Shown: piece by piece, positions 18,812 through 27,882 of the stretch
Numbering within the stretch: position 1 is the stretch's first letter
Layout of the letters: the number at the start of each line of letters is the position of its first letter
Assembly (NCBI RefSeq): GCF_003722315.1
Contig: NZ_CP033580.1
Coordinates: 1,673,001-1,737,000 of the forward strand
Length of the DNA: 64,000 bases
Source: Thermoanaerobacter ethanolicus JW 200
GTDB lineage: Bacteria > Bacillota > Thermoanaerobacteria > Thermoanaerobacterales > Thermoanaerobacteraceae
Direction: 5' to 3'
Translations under genes and position numbers: made by a program
The notes under the pieces: generated by a model
Database searches by the model: none
What the model saw: only the letters and a program-made list of their open reading frames with translations
What the model was told of the DNA's origin: nothing

Positions 18812-20558
18812 TAGGTGATTGCAAAATGAGATAAATATTAAAGTAAAAAAGTTACATTATCAGGAACAAAATAAAGAAATTACATTTTAAAGTCATGCTC
18901 AAGACGGAAAAAGAGAAATGGAAGAAAGATACAAATTCAAAAAAGACAATACTTAACACACCTTTTTAATGTAAAAAGGTGACAAACGAATCAAAACATA
19001 AGAACAAGTCATCAAGCCAAAAGTTTTTTCAAAGATAAAGGATGTTCAAAAGTACCAAGTTTTGCAGTAATAATTAAACCAATATGTTGAGTGATAGCCC
19101 CAAGAAAAACATCAGCTTTGATTGACCTGGTATTTATGAGTTTAAAGCTATCAACAGCGATAGAACTTTTTAAAAGAGAAATAGATTTTTCAATAATAGG
19201 GCGTTTTTCATAAAGTTTGGACCACTTTTTAGAGTTACGAGGGACAACAGTGTTTTTTCTAAAATCAATATCAAGGGTAGTATAGAATATTCTGCCGCAT
19301 TTAGAAGAGGTACAGGGGTTATCACATTGAAGGATATAAGTAGTTTTACCGTTTAGTCTAACTTTTTTGGACATAGGGCAAAGCCATTTAATTCTGGTAG
19401 TTCTACCTTTTTCCCGGACGATGCCATCATAGGACATTTTAAGAGAAGGGTCACGGGGGCAGGTAGGGATACCATCAGAGTTAAAAGTAGGCTGAGGTAA
19501 GTTTTTAGAATTTCGAGGGTTAATAGGGATAATAGGGATTATGCCATGCTCTGAGAACAAGTATTTGTAATTATCAAAAGAATCAAACCCAGCGTCACCT
19601 AAGAAGTATCTATAAGAGAAATTAGGATGTAAATTAAAGAATTCCTTAAGAGAAGGGATTAAAGTTTTAGAATCGTACAAATCTTTAGACTCGGCAGCAG
19701 ATTTAGCAGTATTGACATTTAAAGAATCATCGTCATAGAAACTAATATGCTGAATAATGCCTAAGCCATTAGTGAGGATGGTAGCTTTGATAGAGTAACA
19801 ATAATGGCCATTAATATAAGAGAATTTAGCATCAGGATTAGAGTGAGCGAACTTAGGCATTTTAGAACAAGCATAAGAGTGGGCATCAAAATCAGGATTA
19901 GATTTAGAGAACTTTTTAATATTTCTATAAAGGGAATCAAAGAACTTAGGATTATTTTCTCTGACATAAGGTTGAAAGCCAGTAGTATCAGCGATGAGGA
20001 TATTAGAAAGTGAAGGATTAATAGCCTGACAAATAGGCTCAGTTAAATTAACAAGATTATTGAAGAAATTCTCCAAATCTTTGAGGAAAATGGATTTAAA
20101 TCTAGAGAATTGAGAAGGATGAGGGACTCTTTTAAAGCCACAAAGCTCTCTTAATTCTTTAGAGAGCTTAAGAACATGGACAAGGAGTTGAACAGTAGGG
20201 ATAGAGAGAATTTTTTGGATAATCAAAGCAGTGAGCATAGACTCAAGAGAAAAATCTCTATGACGTCCAAAGTGGGAATAATAGTGGGCATAAAAAGAAG
20301 ATGGAATAAGTTCAGATAAATCAACAAAAGATTCAAAGAGTTTGATAAATTTGGGCTTATCTTCTTCAAAGAAGGATTGAACATCATCGTAAATATCTGA
20401 GAGAGAAAGTTGTTTAGCTTTGATTTTCATAGGATTTCCTCCATTTCTTTTTGGGATTTGGTTCTCTATATAAATTCGACGAAAGTGGAGGAATTCCTTT
20501 GAAAATATACAGCAGAATCCTTTAATCCATAAGGATTTTGGGATTCTGCAAAGACCTA
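18812..20558 (-). mobile_element. second IS type, copy D (1747 bp), inverted relative to copy C
   Basis: It begins TAGGTGATTGCAAAATG at 18812 and ends GATTCTGCAAAGACCTA at 20558, the same ends as copy C in reverse. No target duplication is visible: the left flank is AAAATGAATT and the right flank ATTAGCAATT. One flank has probably been changed by deletion or rearrangement. Confidence 0.92.
19012..20430 (-). CDS. DDE transposase of the second IS type (copy D)
   Basis: A 472-residue transposase, intact, with the same catalytic motifs as copy C (IADTTGFQPY, FLGDAGFDSFD, YEKRPIIEKSISLLK). A few substitutions near the N-terminus separate the two (LFESFVDL against LFDSFIDL; MLTALIIQ against MLTSLIIQ). 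Confidence 0.9.
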   Translation of the reverse strand: MKIKAKQLSLSDIYDDVQSFFEEDKPKFIKLFESFVDLSELIPSSFYAHYYSHFGRHRDFSLESMLTALIIQKILSIPTVQLLVHVLKLSKELRELCGFKRVPHPSQFSRFKSIFLKDLENFFNNLVNLTEPICQAINPSLSNILIADTTGFQPYVRENNPKFFDSLYRNIKKFSKSNPDFDAHSYACSKMPKFAHSNPDAKFSYINGHYCYSIKATILTNGLGIIQHISFYDDDSLNVNTAKSAAESKDLYDSKTLIPSLKEFFNLHPNFSYRYFLGDAGFDSFDNYKYLFSEHGIIPIIPINPRNSKNLPQPTFNSDGIPTCPRDPSLKMSYDGIVREKGRTTRIKWLCPMSKKVRLNGKTTYILQCDNPCTSSKCGRIFYTTLDIDFRKNTVVPRNSKKWSKLYEKRPIIEKSISLLKSSIAVDSFKLINTRSIKADVFLGAITQHIGLIITAKLGTFEHPLSLKKLLA

Positions 20559-20586
20559 ATTAGCAATTAATTAAGGAGGAATTTAA

Positions 20587-20838
20587 GTGTCCATAAAAAA
20601 TAAAAATAGCTTAAAAACAAATCAATTTACTAATAATCAAACAAATTAATCTACTAATCAAAACATACAAAATGAACTAACTGTACCTAATTGGGTTAAA
20701 CTTTTAACAACTGGAAATGTTCCTGAAATGAGAACAGTAAAAAAAGGCTTTTCGCTAGATAATGAACAAAATTCATCAAACAATACCCCAAACAATTCTA
20801 CATTAAAAAATAAAACTTTAAAAAAATTACTTACATAG
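20587..20838 (+). pseudogene. small gene with one in-frame stop, unknown function
   Basis: GTG 20587 follows a strong AAGGAGG (20572-20578) and opens an 83-codon frame rich in Asn, Lys and Thr. A TAA at 20647 interrupts it after 20 codons. The remainder contains VPNWVKLLTTGNVPEMRTVKKG and ends at TAG 20836. The frame is otherwise undamaged, so the lesion is recent. I do not recognise the family. Its start is 29 bases from the end of IS copy D. Confidence 0.5.
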
Positions 20839-20925
20839 AAATTAGTTGAAGACGACGTTATAACATAGAGTAGTCAAAAAGAGATCTCATAACTTCTCAA
20901 AAATTTTCAAATTTTTATAGAAGCT

Positions 20926-20944
20926 AGCAGGCTCAAAGCCTGCT
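20926..20944. other. short perfect hairpin
   Basis: AGCAGGC and GCCTGCT pair around a 5-base loop. It lies upstream of the terminator-like hairpin and of the truncated IS1182-type transposase, so it may belong to the end region of that element. Confidence 0.5.
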
Positions 20945-20965
20945 CAGACTGTTGATAAAATATCG

Positions 20966-21002
20966 GGAACCCGTTATGATGAAAAGGGTTCCTTGTTTTT
21001 TT
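20966..21002 (+). terminator. terminator-like hairpin before IS1182-type transposase
   Basis: GGAACCC (20966-20972) pairs with GGGTTCC (20986-20992) around a 13-base loop, followed by TTGTTTTTTT. It may shield the transposase gene from outside transcription. Confidence 0.6.
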
Positions 21003-21037
21003 AGTAGTATGAAGCAAAAGAGGAAAGGAGAAACAAG

Positions 21038-22099
21038 ATGTTATCAAAGAAACAGGATGCCAGACATCAAATAGAATTTGTAAGCATAGATCAGTTAGTT
21101 CCAAAAGATCACCTTTTAAGGAAGATAGAAAGAGTCATAGACTTCAGTTTCATATATGATTTAGTAAAAGAGAAATATTCCGAAGATCACGGCAGACCAA
21201 GCATAGATCCAGTAGTATTAGTAAAAATCCTGTTTATTCAGTATCTTTTTGGCATACCCTCAATAAGGAGGACAATATCAGAGATAAAAACAAACGTTGC
21301 ATATAGGTGGTTTTTAGGGTATGGGCTAACAGAAGAAATACCTCATTTTTCAACATTTAGCCAGAACTACATAAGAAGATTCAAAGGGACAGACATATTT
21401 GAGAAAATATTTACGAAGATTTTAGAAGAAGCAATAAGGCATGGGCTAGTAAATGCGGAGGAAGTATTCATAGATTCAACCCATGTAAAAGCAAGTGCCA
21501 ACAAGAAGAAATACACCAAAGAAATAGTAGAACAAGAAGCCAGGACTTATCAAGAAAAACTAGAAGAAGAAATAAACAAAGATAGAGAAGCTCATGGCAA
21601 AAAGCCATTAAAGAAAATCAAGAAAATAAAGACGAAAGAAGTGAAAGTAAGCAAAACAGACCCAGATAGCGGAATGTTAAACAAAAACGGAAAAGAAAAA
21701 TGTTTTGCATATTCTTTTCATACAGCCTGCGATAAAAATGGATTTGTATTAGGAGTAAAAGTAACAGCTGCAAATGTCCACGACAGTGTAATGTTTCAAG
21801 AAGTATTAGAAGAAGTTGAAAAGAGAGTAGGAAAACCGAAAGCAATAGCAGTAGACGCAGGCTATAAAAATCCGTACATATTAAAGACAATATTTGATAA
21901 AGAAATAATACCAGCAGTGCCGTATACAAGACCAATGACAAAAGATGGTTTCATGAAAAAGCAGCAGTACGTATACGATGAATATTATGACTGTTACATA
22001 TGCCTACAAAATGAAATATTAACATATGTTACAACCAATAGAGAAGGATATAGAGAGTACAAATCAAATCCAGAAAAATGTTGTCATTTCTCAAATTAA
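21038..22099 (+). pseudogene. IS1182-type transposase, C-terminally truncated
   Basis: A different IS1182-type transposase from the one at 13.7 kb. It has FVSIDQLVPKDHLLRKIE at the start, Asp in VFIDSTHVKASAN, a Lys-rich insert, and Asp in IAVDAGYKNP. It breaks off at SNPEKC, just where the family has a Cys-rich segment, and the catalytic Glu region is missing. The break coincides with the left end of the remnant at about 22081. AAAGGAG lies before ATG 21038. Confidence 0.85.
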
Positions 22100-22145
22100 T
22101 TTAGCCCAAAACCGATAAAATTTTTCAGATTAAATAATCTTGTGA

Positions 22146-22204
22146 TAAAATTAATGCTAAAGGAATTTGATAAATTTTTTCAGATTCCTTTAGCATTAAT
22201 TTTA
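22146..22204. repeat. 21-bp perfect inverted repeat in the element leader
   Basis: TAAAATTAATGCTAAAGGAAT (22146-22166) is mirrored exactly at 22184-22204 around a 17-base spacer. It lies 4 bases before the ribosome site of the gene at 22221. It may block read-in transcription or be a protein-binding site. Confidence 0.8.
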
Positions 22205-22220
22205 ATTGGAGAGGTTACTT

Positions 22221-22505
22221 ATGCAAATAGTTTTCCATGTTGATAACATTGAAGAATATTTACATAAAGGTAAAGATTACAATTTCCCTGCCCCGCCAGA
22301 TAGATGTCCTCATCCCGATTGCAAGTGTAAAGTAAAATTAAAAAAGCACGGGTTTTATTACCGTTACTATTTAGTTGGACTTAACTGTGTAAAAATAGCC
22401 AAAAGAAGATATATATGCCCTGTATGTACAAGAAACAAGGGGTATAGGACTTATCGTTGGGGAGGCCGGTTCAGGCAAATCTACCGCATTAAAAAGATAT
22501 GCTGA
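22221..22505 (+). pseudogene. DUF6431-type zinc-finger protein of an IS, truncated
   Basis: From ATG 22221 (GGAGAGG upstream) the product reads MQIVFHVDNIEEYL and then two Cys pairs, CPHPDCKCKV and YICPVCTRN, typical of IS-borne zinc ribbons. Genuine family sequence ends near base 22425, at the deletion junction; the last ~25 residues are the ATPase gene read in the wrong frame. Confidence 0.65.
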
Positions 22506-23115
22506 AAGCCTCAACCGTTCTACATTTAAGCCATGTTACTTTGCCCTTTCTACACTCACAGTGAGAGAATTCTATCAAGCATTGGCTATGATTTTAGGCG
22601 AAACACCCTCATACAAAAAAGTAACGCTCTTTCACCAGATACAAAGAGCGATAACAGAACTTTACTATAGCCAGAAGATAACTCCTGTCATAATATTAGA
22701 TGAAATACGACTGGTTTCTAATGATGTTCTTGAAGATTTGAGAATAATATTTAACTTTAATATGGATTCTCAAAACCCGTATATATTGATACTTTCAGGA
22801 CAACCACACATAAGAAACAAACTAGCCTTGAATGTAAACAGTGCACTAAGGCAAAGAATTTCTATAAAGTATGTGATGCAAGGGCTAAAAAAAGAAGAAA
22901 TTCAAGATTATATAAAAACAAGAATAAAAATAGCCGGAGTGGTGAATGATATATTTACACCATCAGCATATGAAGCAATATATTCTCTAACAAAAGGGCT
23001 CCCAAGGATAATAAATAACCTGGTAACAGCTTCTCTTCTCTATGCGTATTCTAAAAGGCTAAGAGAAATAGATGAAGAAGTAATATACCAGGCACAAAAT
23101 GAAATCAGTTTGTGA
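22423..23115 (+). pseudogene. ExeA-like AAA ATPase of an IS, N-terminally truncated
   Basis: The frame opens at the deletion junction and shows Walker A GEAGSGKST, Walker B VIILDEI, a sensor segment ILILSGQPHIR and an arginine-rich LRQRISIKY. Such TniB/ExeA-like ATPases help a partner transposase choose targets. The usual ~35 residues before Walker A are missing. A strong terminator follows at 23113. A GTG at 22561 could start a shorter product lacking Walker A. Confidence 0.75.
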
Positions 23116-23145
23116 GAGTAGTAGCTTTCGCTACTCTCATTTTTT
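23113..23145 (+). terminator. intrinsic terminator after the ATPase remnant
   Basis: TGAGAGTAG and CTACTCTCA form a 9-bp stem with a 9-base loop, followed by TTTTTTATT. It overlaps the ATPase stop codon. Confidence 0.85.
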
Positions 23146-23314
23146 ATTATACATCAATTAACCCAAATTGCCAATAACAGATATTAACATATTTTAGCGG
23201 TAATGCTCTTAAAAAGTGAAAAAAATTTTTAATCAGGCTGTGATAATTTGAGAAAAAATACTTTTATGCACTTAAAAAATGCCATTATAATTTGAAAATC
23301 TTTGGAGATTTAAT

Positions 23315-23719
23315 TTGAGAATTGACAGTAAGCTTTTTCTTGCAAAATATGATACTTTAACAACAGAACAAAAAGAAGAATTGGAAGTAATGTTCTGGTA
23401 CAGTGATGACTTAAGAATAGCATACCTTTTAAAAGAAGAATTTAATGATAAAGTATTAAAATGCAAAAATTCAAAGGAAGCAAAAATAGAATTAAAAAGA
23501 TGGATACAGTTAGCTAAAGAAAGCAAAATTGATGAATTTAAAAGATGTGTGCAAGTATTTAACCGTTGGTTTGAAGAAATAACAAATGCCTTTGATATAC
23601 CATATACTAATTCTGCAACAGAAGGTTACAATAATAAAATTAAGGTGCTAAAAAGGCTTGCATATGGCTATAGAAATTTTCATCGATTTAGAAAGAGAAT
23701 ATTATATTGTAATGCTTAA
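23315..23719 (+). pseudogene. ISL3-type transposase, C-terminal fragment
   Basis: The ~134 residues match the end of ISL3-family transposases: FNRWFEEITNAFDIPYTNS, then the catalytic Glu in ATEGYNNKIKVLKR and YGYRNFHRFRKRIL. The N-terminal zinc finger, helix-turn-helix and both catalytic Asp are absent. No credible ribosome site precedes the TTG. The 296 bases to the tRNA (23720-24015) hold only the tRNA terminator. Confidence 0.85.
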
Positions 23720-23973
23720 TGTTCTAACTTAATACTATTTTTAGTGATAAAGGATATTCAAGGATATTATAGAGCTTTGATGAAAAGGCATATATAAATA
23801 TCTACCCATACTTCTAGCTATATCTCTTATCATAACTAATAATTTACAAATATTACCATATTATGTGATAAGATTTATAGGTGGGCATTCAGAAAAATAT
23901 CCACCCCAACTATTGACAAAGAGCCTATTTTTTATGTTTGCAAAATGTTTGCAAAGTGATATAAAAAACCAAA

Positions 23974-23998
23974 AGCCGTTAGCAAAGTGCTAACGGCT
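23974..23998 (-). terminator. terminator of tRNA-Leu
   Basis: AGCCGTTAGC and GCTAACGGCT make a perfect 10-bp stem with a 5-base loop. On the minus strand it is followed by TTTTGGTTTTTT and lies 17 bases past the tRNA 3' end. Confidence 0.8.
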
Positions 23999-24015
23999 AC
24001 ATTTCTTGATTTTTC

Positions 24016-24104
<89 letters not shown>

Positions 24105-24258
24105 GAGTTACTACATTTCATATATTATCACAGGTTAATGAAAATTTCAATACCCTTTTTATAAAAAGTGCTATTAATTTACCTATTTCATTATTTATAA
24201 ATTCCTTTATTTGTGATATATTTATATTTACAGCACATTTTTCAAGGTTGGTGATGTT

Positions 24259-25500
24259 ATGGAAGAGTTAAACAGAAATAAGAAAATAGAACGAGCTATT
24301 TTAGTAGGAATTATTTCTACACCTGAAGATGAAGAAAGCATGGAAGAATTAAAAGAACTTGCTTTAACAGCTGGAGCTGAAGTAGTAGGAGTAATGACAC
24401 AAAAGCGCAATACAATTGACAAAGCTCACTATATTGGTAAAGGAAAGCTGGAAGAATTAAAATTCTTTGCTGAAAATCAAGAAGTTGACCTTGTCATTGT
24501 CAATGATGAACTTACTGGTACACAAATTAAAAATATGGAAGACTTTTTAAATGTAAAAGTTATTGATAGAACAAATCTTATTCTTGATATATTTGCAAAA
24601 AGAGCAAAGTCAAAAGAAGGAATGTTACAAGTAGAATTAGCTCAATTGAAGTATCGACTGCCACGTCTTGCAGGTCTTGGTGGACAACTTTCAAGATTAG
24701 GTGGAGGAATAGGTACAAGGGGTCCTGGTGAGACAAAATTAGAGACAGATAGAAGGCATATAAAGAATAGAATAAAAGCGATAGAAAAGAAGTTAGAAGA
24801 AATAGAAAGGCACAGAAGTTTACAAAGGGAAAGGCGTAAGAAAAACCGTATTCCTGTGATAGCTATAGTAGGGTATACAAATGCAGGAAAATCCACGCTG
24901 CTTAATGCTTTAACTAATGCAGAAGTATACGTTGAAAATAAATTATTTGCAACACTTGATCCTACTGCGCGGAGACTTGTTTTGCCTTCAGGGAGAGAAG
25001 TAATTTTGATTGATACTGTAGGTTTTATTAGAAAGTTGCCTCACGACCTCGTAGAGGCTTTTAAATCTACGCTAGAAGAGGTTAAATATGCAGATTTATT
25101 GCTTCATGTAATTGATGTGACTTCACCAGATATGGAGGAAAAGATAAAGGTTGTAGAAAAGGTTCTTTCAGATTTAGGGGCTATTAATACCCCTAAGATA
25201 AATGTTTTTAATAAAATTGACCTTTTGGAAGTTGTACCTAAAGGAAATGAAAGAGAAGTTTATATTTCTGCAAAAAATAAAATTGGATTTGATAAGTTAT
25301 TGCAAGCAATAGAAAGAGAAATTTTTAAAGATGTGGAAGTAGTGAATTTTCTATTGCCTTATGATAAGACTAAAGAATACAATTATTTAAAAGAAAAAAC
25401 AAAAATAATTGGAGAAAATTATAGTGAGAAAGGGATAATGATAAAAGCCGAAGTTCAAAAAGAAATAAAGGAAAGACTTAAAGATTTTATCATCGTTTAA
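24259..25500 (+). CDS. hflX: ribosome-associated GTPase HflX
   Basis: A 413-residue HflX, a GTPase that splits stalled or heat-damaged 70S ribosomes. The N-terminal nucleotide-binding domain (about 1-180) contains GTRGPGETKLE. A coiled-coil linker rich in Lys/Glu/Arg follows, then the G domain with G1 GYTNAGKST at 205-213, G3 DTVGFIRKLP and G4 NKID. A C-terminal domain completes the protein. The end overlaps the convergent DUF3189 gene by 11 bases. Confidence 0.95.
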   Translation: MEELNRNKKIERAILVGIISTPEDEESMEELKELALTAGAEVVGVMTQKRNTIDKAHYIGKGKLEELKFFAENQEVDLVIVNDELTGTQIKNMEDFLNVKVIDRTNLILDIFAKRAKSKEGMLQVELAQLKYRLPRLAGLGGQLSRLGGGIGTRGPGETKLETDRRHIKNRIKAIEKKLEEIERHRSLQRERRKKNRIPVIAIVGYTNAGKSTLLNALTNAEVYVENKLFATLDPTARRLVLPSGREVILIDTVGFIRKLPHDLVEAFKSTLEEVKYADLLLHVIDVTSPDMEEKIKVVEKVLSDLGAINTPKINVFNKIDLLEVVPKGNEREVYISAKNKIGFDKLLQAIEREIFKDVEVVNFLLPYDKTKEYNYLKEKTKIIGENYSEKGIMIKAEVQKEIKERLKDFIIV

Positions 25501-25972
25501 TAGCGTTGTACTCTGCTTTTTCTTGAGCCTTTACGTTTTTAACTATTTGAACAATTTTTTTATAAGCTTTTTGCGTACCATAAATGACTAAAGGTCTTCC
25601 TATAACAGGAAATTTTAAAGCAATAGAAGTAAATCCTCCAATTTTCATAATCCAGTTTGTAGCACCAGTCGTGTCAATCAAAAGCAGTCCTTCGTTTGTA
25701 TTGAATATATGATAGTATAAATCTTTAAGAGCTGGCTCAATTAACTTTTTAGCATTTTTTACTCCCATAGAATACACGTTGTTGCCATATTCATCAGTGC
25801 CAATAGGAACGATGTGTCCCGGGTCATTTTGGCCATTTAGTTTATCAAATAAAGGTATACTTTCTAATTCTTCTTTAGAAGGAATTCTGTCCATTGGCAG
25901 TTTTACAGTATGTATATAAGCTGCTATTACAGAAGTATGGGTCCCACCATAACAGTGATAAATTATATGCAT
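25490..25972 (-). CDS. DUF3189 family protein
   Basis: A 160-residue protein beginning MHIIYHCYGGTHTS, the mark of DUF3189, found in spore-forming Firmicutes. The conserved His/Gly-rich start and the GHIVPIGTDEYGN segment suggest a small cytoplasmic fold; the function is unknown. GGAGAG lies before the start. It converges on hflX with an 11-base overlap and no terminator between them. Confidence 0.85.
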   Translation of the reverse strand: MHIIYHCYGGTHTSVIAAYIHTVKLPMDRIPSKEELESIPLFDKLNGQNDPGHIVPIGTDEYGNNVYSMGVKNAKKLIEPALKDLYYHIFNTNEGLLLIDTTGATNWIMKIGGFTSIALKFPVIGRPLVIYGTQKAYKKIVQIVKNVKAQEKAEYNAIKR

Positions 25973-26192
25973 TTAAAACTCTCCTTCCTTGCTTTGTACA
26001 TTAGATATTTTTTATAATTTAAAGATTTTTATACTGGTAAATTAATTTTCTTGTGGAAAAATTAAATTTTGATGTATAATTGTGGAGATGTGCGAAAAAA
26101 TAAAAATAAAATTAAAAATTTAAGAAGGAATTTAAGAGTTTTTAAAGAATATTATATTAGGAGAAAAAATAAAAATTTTAGGGGGCTTGGAA

Positions 26193-26621
26193 ATGTTAAT
26201 AAGAGATTGCGCTGGAGGAGTTGTATTCAAAGGAGACAGTGTATTTATCCTCAAAAATGATAAGGGAGAGTGGGTGTTACCCAAAGGGGTTATTAGAAAT
26301 AATGAATTGCCTATTGATGTGGCTATAAGGAGAGTCTGTGCTGAAACAGGTCTTAAATCTGTTGAAGTCCTTTCTACTGCTGGTGAAACCAGCTACGAAT
26401 TCTATTCTGTCACCCGTCAACGTCCTGTCTTTAATAAAATCACTTGGTATCTCATGATTACCGCCGATGAGGAATTTAATATTAGCAAAGAAGATGGTTT
26501 TGTTGATGGAGGATTTTATCCTATAGACAAGGCTTTGGAGATGATTACCTATAGTCAAGACAAATCACTTGTAAACGTTTCTTATTTTAAATATAAGACG
26601 TTGACGAAGGCTCTGGCGTAA
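26193..26621 (+). CDS. Nudix-fold protein with degenerate Nudix box
   Basis: A 142-residue protein with the Nudix fold (VFILKNDKGEWVLPKG start, central helix, WYLM strand). The box reads G-VIRNN-E-LPIDVAI-RRVCAETGL. Against the consensus G-x5-E-x7-R-E-U-x-E-E-x-G-U, the Glu after Arg is Arg and the first of the paired Glu is Ala, so two of three usual metal ligands are missing. It may bind rather than hydrolyse a nucleotide. ATG 26193 has AGGGGG 7 bases upstream; a TTG at 26187 is less likely. The 220 bases before it hold a possible promoter (TTGTGG 26051, TATAAT 26075). Confidence 0.82.
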   Translation: MLIRDCAGGVVFKGDSVFILKNDKGEWVLPKGVIRNNELPIDVAIRRVCAETGLKSVEVLSTAGETSYEFYSVTRQRPVFNKITWYLMITADEEFNISKEDGFVDGGFYPIDKALEMITYSQDKSLVNVSYFKYKTLTKALA

Positions 26622-26646
26622 AGCGAAAAAGCTTTAATAAAGCCTT

Positions 26647-26673
26647 ATAAAGCCGGCAACGGCTTTATTTTTT
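26647..26673 (+). terminator. intrinsic terminator after the Nudix gene
   Basis: ATAAAGCCG and CGGCTTTAT pair around a GCAA tetraloop, followed by a run of T. Confidence 0.9.
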
Positions 26674-26710
26674 GATTATAATTTGGTATAATGACAAAAG
26701 GGGTGCTATT

Positions 26711-27361
26711 TTGGCTAAAAGTTATAAAACACTATACTCTTACGGAGTTGCTGAAATCGAAATAAAGCGTTCCAGATTTATCGGACATGCTAAACCAGTT
26801 TCTTCAGAGGAAGAGGCGATAAAATTTATAGAGGAAATTAGGGCAAGTCACAGAATGGCAACCCATAACGTTTATGCTTATGTTATTGGAGAAAATGATG
26901 AAATTCAGCGTTTTAGTGATGATGGAGAGCCTTCTGGTACAGCAGGCATACCTGTATTAAATGTAATAAAAAAAGAAGGATTAAAAAACGTTGCTGTTGT
27001 AATTACAAGGTATTTTGGCGGAATATTGTTAGGAGCAGGAGGATTAGTGAGAGCTTATACAAAAGGGGCAAAAGTTGGTATTGATGCTGCTGGAATAATA
27101 GAAAAAATACCTGCGAAAAGAGTTATACTCACTTTTGATTATACTTTCCTGGGAAAGATTCAAAATGAGCTTTTAAAAAAAGGTTATTACATTAAGGATA
27201 CTATATATTCAGATAAAGTTTCTATAGTATTACATATTGAAGAAAACCATCTATTAGAATTTCAAACTTTTATAAACGATTTGACAGGTAAAAAGTGTGA
27301 TATAAAAATTGAAGAAGATGTGTACCTTTTAAAAAAAGGCGATGAATATTATGGAACATAA
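26711..27361 (+). CDS. yigZ: YigZ/IMPACT family protein
   Basis: A 216-residue protein. The N-terminal UPF0029/IMPACT domain has IKRSRFIGHAKPV, SHRMATHNVYAY, DDGEPSGTAG and the VITRYFGGILLGAGGLVRAY motif; a small C-terminal ferredoxin-like DUF1949 domain follows. The bacterial role is unsettled; links to translation control have been proposed for relatives. TTG 26711 is chosen for its AAGGGG site and because homologues start close to it. Confidence 0.9.
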   Translation: MAKSYKTLYSYGVAEIEIKRSRFIGHAKPVSSEEEAIKFIEEIRASHRMATHNVYAYVIGENDEIQRFSDDGEPSGTAGIPVLNVIKKEGLKNVAVVITRYFGGILLGAGGLVRAYTKGAKVGIDAAGIIEKIPAKRVILTFDYTFLGKIQNELLKKGYYIKDTIYSDKVSIVLHIEENHLLEFQTFINDLTGKKCDIKIEEDVYLLKKGDEYYGT

Positions 27362-27445
27362 ACTTTATCTCTTATAAAATGGTGAGAGAAAAGTAAATAG
27401 GGGTACATTAATTTAAGCCCCTATTGAATTAGGAGGTAAAAAAGA

Positions 27446-27856
27446 ATGGAGTGGGATTATTCCTACATAGATTATGTGGAAGAAGCTATGAAAAGAAAAG
27501 TGTGGGCTGTAGTAGGAGCACTCCCTCGAGAGAGTAAATATGGCTATCAAATTTACCGAACTCTTAAATTGAACGGGTATACAGCTTATCCTGTTAATCC
27601 AAAATTTCGAGAAGTAGATGGAGATCCTTGCTATGACTCTTTATCCAGCTTACCTGTAATACCAGAAGTTGTAGATATGGTAGTTCCTCCTAACAGAGGT
27701 GAACAGTACGTAGAAGAAGCAGCAAAATTAGGTGTGGAATTTATTTGGTTTCAGCCAGGGGCAGAAAGTGAGGAGCTGGTGGAAAAAGCTAAAAACCTTG
27801 GGCTAAAAGTTATTTATAATACCTGTGTAATGTTGGAAACAGATAAGAGAAAATAA
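27446..27856 (+). CDS. CoA-binding domain protein
   Basis: A 136-residue single-domain Rossmann-type CoA-binding protein (YccU/CoA_binding_2 type). It shows VWAVVGALPRESKYGYQIYRTL, YPVNPKF, DMVVPP and a late conserved IYNTCVM with a Cys. This domain resembles the CoA-binding part of succinyl-CoA ligase but stands alone. The function is unknown. AGGAGG is upstream. Confidence 0.88.
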   Translation: MEWDYSYIDYVEEAMKRKVWAVVGALPRESKYGYQIYRTLKLNGYTAYPVNPKFREVDGDPCYDSLSSLPVIPEVVDMVVPPNRGEQYVEEAAKLGVEFIWFQPGAESEELVEKAKNLGLKVIYNTCVMLETDKRK

Positions 27857-27880
27857 GAGGAGAGCCATCTCCTCTTATTT
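27851..27880. terminator. bidirectional terminator
   Basis: A 13-bp perfect stem AAATAAGAGGAGA/TCTCCTCTTATTT with a 4-base loop lies between convergent genes. Flanking A and T runs make it work both ways. Confidence 0.9.
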
Positions 27881-27882
27881 GA

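Larger units (their letters stand above)
22081..23258 (+). mobile_element. internally deleted two-gene insertion element
   Basis: Possible ends are TGTCATTTCTCAAATTA near 22084 and its approximate complement TAATTTGAGAAAAAATA near 23250. Inside are the N-terminus of a DUF6431-type transposase-associated protein fused out of frame to the greater part of an ExeA-like AAA ATPase; the rest of the first gene and the start of the second have been deleted near 22425. It sits inside the truncated IS1182-type transposase, whose right part is gone. Confidence 0.6.

Noticed and set aside
18812-20558. Inversion between IS copies C and D explaining the dhaL fragment
   Set aside because: Copy C keeps a matching 11-bp duplication on both sides, which an inversion between C and D would have separated.
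22146-22204. CRISPR-like or origin-like repeat
   Set aside because: A single inverted repeat, not an array; no CRISPR array or cas gene is seen anywhere in the window.
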